DNA from: JAWOLE01 sp035263845
GTDB lineage: Bacteria; Acidobacteriota; Thermoanaerobaculia; UBA5066; Gp7-AA6
DNA length: 64,000 bases
Direction of reading: 5' to 3'
Assembly: GCA_035263845.1 (NCBI GenBank)
Contig: DATFQY010000125.1
Coordinates: 1-64,000, forward strand
The notes beneath the pieces are model-generated. The model saw only the letters and a program-made list of their open reading frames with translations, had not been told where the DNA came from and did no database searches. How positions within the stretch are numbered: the first letter of the stretch is position 1; each line of letters opens with the position of its first letter. Shown here piece by piece: positions 1 through 6,499 of this stretch. The translations under genes and the position numbers were made by a program.

Positions 1-139
1 CCAGCGCCGCCCAGGCCTGGCCTTCCTCCATCCCCGAGGCGATCATCGTCACCGGCCGGCCCGCCGCCCGCAGCCGCTGCCACTGGTCGCGCATCAGCGC
101 GATCAGCGGGCTGACGACGATCGTCAGGTCCGCGCCGGC
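1..139 (-). pseudogene. RecQ-type helicase fragment, second motif Ia copy, out of frame
   Basis: Reading the minus strand from about 139 to 1 gives ADLTIVVSPLIALMRDQW followed by about 25 further residues, cut by the window edge. This is the motif Ia region of a RecQ-family DNA helicase. It is one frame away from the recQ start at 414, which already encodes its own version of the same motif. It is therefore either part of a different recQ gene joined here, or a frameshifted tandem duplication, or an assembly misjoin. Nothing upstream in this frame looks like its own helicase N-terminus. Confidence 0.55.
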
Positions 140-414
140 GGGGCAAGCGAGTGGAGCGCGGCCGCCGGGATGCCCTTGCGGTTCAGCTCGTCCACCTGGT
201 CCTTCATCAGCGCGATGAGCGGAGAGACGACGAGCGTCAGCCCGTCCAGGAGAACCGCTGGGAGCTGGTAGCCGAGCGACTTGCCCGACCCGGTCGGCAT
301 GACGGCGAGGAGGTCCCGCCCGGCCAGGGCGGCGCGGACGATCTCCTCCTGTCCCGGCCGAAACGATTCGTGTCCGAAGTGGCGCGAGAGGTCGTTACGA
401 AGATTCGAGCTCAT
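124..414 (-). CDS. recQ: ATP-dependent DNA helicase RecQ, N-terminal part only
   Basis: This 96-residue N-terminus belongs to a superfamily 2 3'-5' DNA helicase that acts in recombination and repair. Visible motifs are FRPGQ (motif 0, residues 18-22), the Walker A box PTGSGKS (40-46) and motif Ia VVSPLIALMKDQ. The ATG at 414 is chosen because the family start (about 15-20 residues before FRPGQ) falls here; the open frame upstream shows no helicase similarity. The frame stops at 124, right where a second motif Ia begins in another frame, so the DEAD box and later domains are missing. It diverges from typA with about 145 bases between them. Confidence 0.7.
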   Translation of the reverse strand: MSSNLRNDLSRHFGHESFRPGQEEIVRAALAGRDLLAVMPTGSGKSLGYQLPAVLLDGLTLVVSPLIALMKDQVDELNRKGIPAAALHSLAPPART

Positions 415-559
415 GCTTATGGTTGCCGGGTGGGAAAAGGCGCCTGCTCCGGAAGGAAGGCTCGGGGCCCGAGGACAAGGGCGCATTGTACACGGTCCCC
501 GGGAATTATCGCTGGAAGGGCCCTGTTGTGGCGCTGCTCGGTTTTTCACCTCCTCTAAG

Positions 560-2413
560 ATGAACGAGACCATGACGCTTGCGTCGCCTTCCGACACGCT
601 CGCCGCCGCGCGGACGCGGGCGGACCGGCGCGCCCTGGCCATCGTCGCGCACGTGGACCACGGCAAAACGACGCTCGTGGACGCGCTGCTGAAGCAGTGC
701 GGCACCTTCCGGGCCGGCCAGCACGTCGAGGAGCTGGTCATGGACTCCGGGGAGCTCGAGAAGGAGCGCGGGATCACGATCCTCGCCAAGAACACGGCTG
801 TCCGTTACCGCGACGTCGTCATCAACATCGTGGACACCCCCGGCCACCGCGACTTCGGCTCGGAGGTCGAGCGGATCCTGACGATGGTCGAGGGCGTCCT
901 CCTCCTCGTGGACGCCGCGGAGGGGCCGCTGCCCCAGACCCGGTTCGTCCTGAAGAAGGCGCTCGAGGGGAACAAGCGGCCAATCGTCCTCATCAACAAG
1001 ATCGACCGTTCCGACGCGCGGACGCTGGAGGTCGAGCAGGAGATCCTGGATCTCTTCCTCTCGCTCGCGACGCAGGAAGAGCACCTGGAGTTCCCGATCC
1101 TCTACGGCGCCGGGCGCCTCGGCTTCGCCTCGCGCGACCCCAACGCGAAGTCCGGCGACCTGAAGCCCCTCCTCGACACCATCCTCGACCACATCCCCGC
1201 GCCCGTCATCGGCGACTCGCCCTTCAAGATGATCGTCGCCAACATCGACTACTCCGATTACCTCGGCCGCCTCGCGATCGGCCGCGTCCACGCCGGCACC
1301 CTGTCCAAGGCTTCGGAGCTGGCGGTCGTCCATCCCGACGGCGAGGTCGTCGAGAAGGGCAAGGCCGGCAAGATCTACATGTTCGAGGGGATCGAACGGG
1401 TCGAGGTCACCGACGCCTCTGCCGGCGACATCTGCATGATCTCCGGCTTCCCGCACATCGAGATCGGCCAGACGATCCTGGACCTCACGGACCCCGCGCC
1501 GCTTCCCGGCATCCGGGTGGATGAGCCGACGCTCTCGATGGAGTTCCGCGTCAACGACTCGCCCTTCGCGGGGCAGTCGGGCAAGTACGTGACGAGCCGG
1601 CACTTGCTCGAGCGCCTGGAGAAGGAGCTCGAGAGAAACGTCGGCCTCCGGATGGAGCGCCGGCCCGAGCCGGACTCGTTCCTCGTGCTCGGGCGGGGCG
1701 AGCTGTCGCTGGCGATCCTGGCCGAGACGATGCGCCGGGAAGGGTACGAGTTCGCCCTCGGCCGCCCGCAGGTCATCCTCCACAAGAACGAGGCGGGCGA
1801 CCTGATGGAGCCCTACGAGGAGCTCGTCATCGACTGCGCCGAGGAGTTCACCGGTCCCGTCATCGCGTCCGTCGGCGAGCGAAAGGGAGAGTTGAAGCAT
1901 CTGGGCAAGCACGGCGACCGCACGCGGCTGGAGTTCACGATCCCCTCGCGCGGGCTGCTCGGGTTCCGGCTGGAGTTCCTCACGCTGACCAAGGGGACCG
2001 GCCTCATCAACCACCTCTTCGACCAGTACGGCCCGCACCGCGGTCCGCTGCCCAACCGCTCCAAGGGCGCGATGATCGCCAAGGAGCCGGGGGACGTCAC
2101 GGCCTACGCGCTCGACCGGCTGTCCGACCGCGGCGTCTTCTTCGTGAAGCCGACCGAGAAAGTGTACGGCGGGCAGATCGTCGGCGAGCAGGTCAAGGAC
2201 TCCGACATGGTCGTCCAGCCCTGCGAGAAGAAGCACCTGACCAACATGCGCGCCTCGACCTCCGACATCGCCGTGCGCCTGACTCCTCCGCGCGAGCTCA
2301 ACATCGAGGGGGCCATCGAGTGGATCAACGACGACGAGCTCGTCGAGGTCACCCCCGCCGCGATTCGCGTCCGCAAAAGGATCCTCGACCACAGCAAGCG
2401 CAAGCGAAGCTGA
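560..2413 (+). CDS. typA: Ribosome-associated GTPase TypA/BipA
   Basis: This is a translational GTPase of the EF-G/LepA group that binds the 70S ribosome and helps ribosome assembly and stress adaptation. The 617-residue product has the usual family length. GTPase motifs are AHVDHGKTT (30-38), RGITI (about 70), DTPGH (about 92) and NKID (about 146), followed by EF-G-like domains and a conserved C-terminal domain. ATG 560 is chosen over the upstream open frame because it puts the first G motif about 30 residues in. ATG 572 is also possible, with TAAGAT 10 bases before it. The gene stands alone between recQ (divergent) and plsC (convergent). Confidence 0.93.
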   Translation: MNETMTLASPSDTLAAARTRADRRALAIVAHVDHGKTTLVDALLKQCGTFRAGQHVEELVMDSGELEKERGITILAKNTAVRYRDVVINIVDTPGHRDFGSEVERILTMVEGVLLLVDAAEGPLPQTRFVLKKALEGNKRPIVLINKIDRSDARTLEVEQEILDLFLSLATQEEHLEFPILYGAGRLGFASRDPNAKSGDLKPLLDTILDHIPAPVIGDSPFKMIVANIDYSDYLGRLAIGRVHAGTLSKASELAVVHPDGEVVEKGKAGKIYMFEGIERVEVTDASAGDICMISGFPHIEIGQTILDLTDPAPLPGIRVDEPTLSMEFRVNDSPFAGQSGKYVTSRHLLERLEKELERNVGLRMERRPEPDSFLVLGRGELSLAILAETMRREGYEFALGRPQVILHKNEAGDLMEPYEELVIDCAEEFTGPVIASVGERKGELKHLGKHGDRTRLEFTIPSRGLLGFRLEFLTLTKGTGLINHLFDQYGPHRGPLPNRSKGAMIAKEPGDVTAYALDRLSDRGVFFVKPTEKVYGGQIVGEQVKDSDMVVQPCEKKHLTNMRASTSDIAVRLTPPRELNIEGAIEWINDDELVEVTPAAIRVRKRILDHSKRKRS

Positions 2414-2458
2414 GTAGGGGAGGGCCTCGCGCTCTTCCGCCTCCGGTCGTTCCGCTTC

Positions 2459-3790
2459 TCAGACTGCGAGCCGCCGGGCGAGCTCCAGGATTTCGTCGTG
2501 GATCGCCCGCCGCTCGGCGACCAGGCGCCGCAGCGCGTATCCGCCGGCCAGCGCGTAGAGGAGCGCGCGCCCACGGCCGATCAGGACGTCGAGCGACTCC
2601 CGGGCGCGCAGCGCCGCGTAGCCGGAGATCGGCGCGAGAAGCGCCGCCGCCACCGCTGCCCGCCACCCCAGCAGCGCGCCAGCCACGGCCGCGCAGGCGA
2701 TCCACGTCGCGGGGAAAAGGAGAGCGGCCGTCCCCGCCTTGAGCCCCGCGACCTGGTCTTCCTCGCCCCGAGCGAACCGGTCGGCGAGGCGACCGGCGAG
2801 CCGGTAGGCCGGATAGTGGAGCGCGGCGCCGATTCCCGCGACCGGCAGGAAAAGGAGGATTCCGAGGTTCTCCGCGAGAAGCCGCGCGAGCGTGCCCGCT
2901 TGCAGGCTTCCCGGCGCCAGGTCCTGGAGCGGCAGGCCGACCGCCTTCCGCTCCTGCTCGAACCGCGAGATTCGCGCGGCGAGCCTTTCGAACCGAGCCG
3001 GGTCGGCCGCTCGAAGGAGCGCCGACCCTTCGAGGAATCGCCTGCGCAGATCGAGCTCGGCGGAGAGCGATTCGCCGGACTCGCCGGGCTCCATCGAGAA
3101 GATCCGCTCGGCCCGCCGCACGAGGTCGAGCGCCCCTCGCGTCTCGGCCTGGATCGTGACCTGGGCGAGCGCCTCTTCAATTCGGCGCGTGAGCTCCTTC
3201 ACGGTCTCCGCGCCCGGCTGGCCCCGCTCATCCAGGGGCGACGGCTCGACGGTCAGCGGCTCGCCGAAGGAGAGGAGGGCGCCGCTGCGAAACCGCGACT
3301 TCCACGTGTAGTAGAGGCCGGCCGGGACGATTCGCAGCTCCAGCTCCGAGGCGACTCCCAGGGCGATCCGCGCCGCGCCGGTCTTCAACGCCAGCATCTT
3401 CGGCTCGTCGTGCGAGGCGCCTTCCGGAAAGAGCGCCAGCGCCCCTCCGCCGCGAAGCAGCGCCCGCGCCGCCGCGAACGTCTCCAGGTTGCGGCGCAGG
3501 TCGGTGCCCGAGTCCTGCCGGCGGTAGACCGGGATCGATCCAAAGGCGCGAGTGAAGAAGCCGACGACCGGCATCTGGAAGAGCGGCGCCTTCGCCAGGA
3601 AGAACACCGGGCGAGGAGAGAAGCAAAGAAGGAACAGCGGATCCACGAGGCCGTTGGGATGGTTGAGCACGAAGAGGACCGGCCCGGAGCCCGGGACCCG
3701 GTCCCTTCCCGCGATCTCGACGCGCCGGAAAAAGACGCGAAGGATCAGGCGAAGAACCCGCAGAGAGGACGTTCGGACCGGCGACGCCAT
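2459..3790 (-). CDS. Lysophospholipid / glycerol-3-phosphate acyltransferase (PlsC domain)
   Basis: This membrane acyltransferase of phospholipid synthesis transfers an acyl group to (lyso)glycerol-phosphate. The PlsC domain lies in residues 35-190 with NHPNGLVD (43-50) and FPEGASH (about 122). The NHPN..VDP spacing resembles the GPT2/SCT1-like clade rather than the plain HX4D of small PlsC proteins, as does the 443-residue length. The C-terminal half holds several hydrophobic segments. It starts immediately after the stop of the MFS gene (no gap) and is the last gene of a three-gene minus-strand unit. Exact acceptor specificity cannot be read from the sequence. Confidence 0.82.
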   Translation of the reverse strand: MASPVRTSSLRVLRLILRVFFRRVEIAGRDRVPGSGPVLFVLNHPNGLVDPLFLLCFSPRPVFFLAKAPLFQMPVVGFFTRAFGSIPVYRRQDSGTDLRRNLETFAAARALLRGGGALALFPEGASHDEPKMLALKTGAARIALGVASELELRIVPAGLYYTWKSRFRSGALLSFGEPLTVEPSPLDERGQPGAETVKELTRRIEEALAQVTIQAETRGALDLVRRAERIFSMEPGESGESLSAELDLRRRFLEGSALLRAADPARFERLAARISRFEQERKAVGLPLQDLAPGSLQAGTLARLLAENLGILLFLPVAGIGAALHYPAYRLAGRLADRFARGEEDQVAGLKAGTAALLFPATWIACAAVAGALLGWRAAVAAALLAPISGYAALRARESLDVLIGRGRALLYALAGGYALRRLVAERRAIHDEILELARRLAV

Positions 3791-5020
3791 CTAGGTTCGC
3801 CAAGCGGCGTAGAGCCAGATCGCGCCGGCGACGACGATGACCGCCGGCCAGACCAGAAACGCGGTCTCGAGTGAAGTTGCGTCGGAGAGCGCGCCGATCA
3901 GGGGCGGCGAAGGGACGTCGCCGAGAAGGTGGATGCCCAGGATCGACAGGGCCAGTGCCCGCGCCCTCTCCGTCGGGGCGACGACGTTGACGATCGCCGA
4001 GTTGATCGGCCCCGTCGAGGCGAACATCAGGAGTTGGGTCACGACCATCGCCGGGAGGAAGACGGAGCGGTGGGGCGAGACGAAAGCCACCACCGCGAAG
4101 GGCGCCGCCGCGATCGTCGCCCACCCCGAGACGAGCAGGTAGGCGTTCTTCGACCGCTTGAGAAAGAAGTCGCCGAGCCACCCGCCCACGAAGGTGCCGA
4201 CGAAGCCGGTCACGACGACGATCGCGCCGAACTCGATGGTCGCGTCCGTCTTGGACATTCCGCGGATCCGCTCCAGGAACGCCGGAGTCCAGAACGCGAC
4301 CCCTCCGAGAACGAACGTGTACGCCGCATATCCCAGGACCGTGAGCCGGTAGGACCGATTTTTCAGCAGCCCGAAGTACGAGCCGCCATCTCCCCGAGGG
4401 AGAGCGCCCGGGTGAGGGGCGACGTCTCTCGCTCCGCGGGGCGGATCCTTCAAGAGGAGGCACAGCAGCGCGAGCAGCAGCCCCGGCACCCCGGCGATGA
4501 AGAACGCCGACCGCCATCCGTAGTGCTGGTCTACCCACCCGCCGAGCGCGAAGCCCGCCGCCGACCCGATCGGGATCGCGGCGAAGAAGATCGCGAAAAC
4601 CCTGCCGCGCTTCTCTTCCGGGAAAGAGTCCGCCAGCAGCGCCGGCGCGATCGTGCCGTACGCCGCCTCGCCCACCCCCACCGCCGCGCGCGCCGCGAAG
4701 AGCCCGAAGAAGGACCGCGCGAAGCCGCCGAGCGCCGTGGCCAGGCTCCAGATGCCGACGCCCAGCGCGAGAAGACCGGGCCGTCCCCGCCGGTCGCCCA
4801 GCGTCCCGAAGAGGGGCGACGTCAGCATGTACACGATCACGAAGCCGGTCACGAGCGACCCGGCCTGGGTGTCGGAGAGGGCGAGCTCGGACTTCTTCAG
4901 GCTCTCGACCAGTGAGGCGACGACGTAGCGGTCGAGGTAGTTGAAGAGGTTGATGAAGGTCAGGACCGCCAGCGCGGCGTTGGCGCCGCGAAGCGAGGCC
5001 GTCTGGTCAGCTTCCGCCAA
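3791..5020 (-). CDS. MFS transporter, Spinster-like
   Basis: The 409-residue protein of the major facilitator superfamily has about 12 hydrophobic segments. The motif A loop GTLGDRRGR follows the second segment, and NYLDRYVVA in the first segment is typical of spinster-type carriers. The substrate is unknown; neighbouring acyltransferase makes a lipid-like substrate possible but this is inference. The start is TTG at 5020, preceded by GAGGAG at 5 bases, and it overlaps the acetyltransferase stop by 14 bases. The central loop (residues about 200-212) contains an in-frame palindromic repeat encoding HPGALPRGDG. Confidence 0.88.
   Translation of the reverse strand: MAEADQTASLRGANAALAVLTFINLFNYLDRYVVASLVESLKKSELALSDTQAGSLVTGFVIVYMLTSPLFGTLGDRRGRPGLLALGVGIWSLATALGGFARSFFGLFAARAAVGVGEAAYGTIAPALLADSFPEEKRGRVFAIFFAAIPIGSAAGFALGGWVDQHYGWRSAFFIAGVPGLLLALLCLLLKDPPRGARDVAPHPGALPRGDGGSYFGLLKNRSYRLTVLGYAAYTFVLGGVAFWTPAFLERIRGMSKTDATIEFGAIVVVTGFVGTFVGGWLGDFFLKRSKNAYLLVSGWATIAAAPFAVVAFVSPHRSVFLPAMVVTQLLMFASTGPINSAIVNVVAPTERARALALSILGIHLLGDVPSPPLIGALSDATSLETAFLVWPAVIVVAGAIWLYAAWRT
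4389..4419. repeat. Palindromic repeat, CTCTCCC/GGGAGAG family, inside MFS gene
   Basis: TCTCCCCGAGGGAGA followed by GGGTGAGGGG matches the copy at 7215-7248 in layout. It lies in frame in the cytoplasmic central loop of the MFS gene and adds a short Pro/Gly-rich peptide, at a site where the family tolerates length variation. Confidence 0.7.
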
Positions 5021-5447
5021 GGAGCTCCTCGACGCCGATCCAGCAGGGAATCGAGGTGTGGAAGCGAAAGCCGAGCTTCTCGTAGAAGCCTTTCGCGGTG
5101 ATCCGGCTGTCCAGGTCGATCCGGTCGAGGCCGGCCTCTTTCGCCATCTCCGCCACGCCGCGCATCAACTCCCGTCCGTAGCCTTTCCCGCGGTCGCCCT
5201 CGGCGCTGACGAGGTCGTCCACGAAGAGGTGCTCGCCGCGGGCGAGCGTGTGCGTGCGGCGGACTCCCGCGAGGGCGACGATCCTTCCGCCGTCGAAGAG
5301 GGCGAAGAGCCGGTATCCCTGCCGCTGCTGCCGCTGGACCTCGGCGGCGAACGTCTCCTCGCGGACCCGGTCGCGCAGCTGTCGCATCAACGGGTAGGCG
5401 TCGGCGATCTCGTCGGCGGAGGAAAGCTCGCGCAGGTCCAGGGGCAC
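5007..5447 (-). CDS. GNAT family N-acetyltransferase
   Basis: This is a 146-residue acetyl-CoA-dependent acetyltransferase of the GNAT fold. The acetyl-CoA binding motif is DRGKGYGREL (about residues 83-92), preceded by the beta-4 strand FVDDLVS and followed by FYEKLGF near the C-terminus. The target is unknown. GTG 5447 is the best in-frame start, although the GGAGG before it is unusually close (1 base); the true start could be a few codons later. The upstream open frame is repeat-rich and belongs to the antisense of the cupredoxin gene. First gene of the unit with the MFS and PlsC genes. Confidence 0.8.
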   Translation of the reverse strand: MPLDLRELSSADEIADAYPLMRQLRDRVREETFAAEVQRQQRQGYRLFALFDGGRIVALAGVRRTHTLARGEHLFVDDLVSAEGDRGKGYGRELMRGVAEMAKEAGLDRIDLDSRITAKGFYEKLGFRFHTSIPCWIGVEELLGGS

Positions 5448-5470
5448 GCCTCCATTCTGACAGGACGCGA

Positions 5471-6022
5471 TTAAGAGCGTCGAACCAGGAGGAGGGCGGC
5501 CGCGGCGAGGGCCACGGCGAAGAGGGCCAGGGCGGAGGGAGAGAGTGTGGGGATCACTCCGGGCCGGAGCGGCGTCGCGGTGGCCGGGAGCGGCGAAGGA
5601 GTGGACGTGCCTGTGGGCAGCGTCGTCGTCGTCGGAGTCGCCGTGACGGTCGGTGTCGGGGTCGCGGTCGGTTCCTGGACGATGATTTCGCCGGTCATGC
5701 CGAAGAAGCAGTGGAGGGTGCAGTAGTAGGGGAACGTCCCGGCTTGCGTGAAGGTCACGCTGAAGGTCTGCGGGTTGGAGATCAGGGTGCTGTCCCATTT
5801 TCCGTCGGCGATGCAGAGCGCCCCGCTCGTCGAGGAGTGGACGCCGAGGCCCCAGACCCACTGGACGGTGTCTCCGACGTTGATCGTCTGCGAGGAGGGG
5901 CTGAAGGTGAACGAGCCGCTCGGCGCCACGGTCACCGTGTAGGTCGCCGCTCCCGCCGGGAGCGCGACGGCCGCGATCGCGGCGGCGAGGATTCCGAGGC
6001 GCCGTCGTCCTGGACCGGTCAA
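5471..6022 (-). CDS. Secreted plastocyanin-like cupredoxin with IPTL-type C-terminal tail
   Basis: This 183-residue type I copper protein is predicted to act outside the cytoplasm in electron transfer. It starts with a signal peptide (residues 1-25, positive start, Ala-rich core). The cupredoxin domain has a likely copper site: His in GVHSS, Cys and His in YYCTLH, and Met in FFGMTG. A Thr/Pro-rich linker (about 118-150) follows, then VIPTLSPSALALF, a hydrophobic helix and terminal RRS. That layout matches the IPTL-CTERM sorting signal family. The start is TTG 6022. Anchoring or processing by a sorting enzyme is inference; no such enzyme is in the window. Confidence 0.8.
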   Translation of the reverse strand: MTGPGRRRLGILAAAIAAVALPAGAATYTVTVAPSGSFTFSPSSQTINVGDTVQWVWGLGVHSSTSGALCIADGKWDSTLISNPQTFSVTFTQAGTFPYYCTLHCFFGMTGEIIVQEPTATPTPTVTATPTTTTLPTGTSTPSPLPATATPLRPGVIPTLSPSALALFAVALAAAALLLVRRS

Positions 6023-6108
6023 GCGAGGCGAGCCTGACCCGCCGGAAATCCGGGCGGCGGGTTTCTCATCTTCTTTTCATCTTCGAAAAGGGGCAGCGCC
6101 TCAGCGCT

Positions 6109-6489
6109 TCAGCGCTTGTCGGGCTGCCACGTCGCGCGATTCTTCGGGCCCTCCCAGACCGTGACCTCGGCGACCTCCGTCCATCCCAGGACGCCGCTCG
6201 TTTCCAGCCGCTCCGCGAAGTAGCGGGCGAGGTTCTCGGCGGAGGTGTTGCGCTTCGCGAACCAGGAGTGCTCGTTGATGTACTTGTAGTCGAACTCCGC
6301 GGCGATCGCGTCGAGCGCCTTCTGGGCGACGGTGAAATCCACGGCGAGGTCGTACCGCTGCAGGTCCTTCGACTCCAGGACCGCCTCGACCTTGTAGGAG
6401 TGGCCGTGGAGGGGCTCCGGCCCGCCGGGGTAGTCCACGAGGTTGTGCGCCGCCTCGAATCGGGAGGTCACCGTGACTCGAAACGGCAT
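6109..6489 (-). CDS. 6-pyruvoyl-tetrahydropterin synthase family protein, PTPS-III-like
   Basis: This 126-residue COG0720 enzyme binds zinc through His15 (FEAAHN), His28 and His30 (HGH). QueD enzymes carry a catalytic Cys four residues before HGH, but this protein has no Cys there and instead has Glu25 in EPLHGH. An ExxHGH motif is the mark of the PTPS-III subgroup, which makes 6-hydroxymethyl-dihydropterin from dihydroneopterin triphosphate and so replaces FolB in folate synthesis. I therefore favour a folate role over queuosine, from motif alone. It follows the radical-SAM gene by 10 bases on the same strand. Confidence 0.85.
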   Translation of the reverse strand: MPFRVTVTSRFEAAHNLVDYPGGPEPLHGHSYKVEAVLESKDLQRYDLAVDFTVAQKALDAIAAEFDYKYINEHSWFAKRNTSAENLARYFAERLETSGVLGWTEVAEVTVWEGPKNRATWQPDKR

Positions 6490-6499
6490 GCTTCCGGCG

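Noticed and set aside
6061..6120. Short direct repeats TCAGCGCT at 6101 and 6110 as an operator
   Set aside because: They fall at the stop codon of the PTPS gene and look like incidental duplication, not a promoter region.
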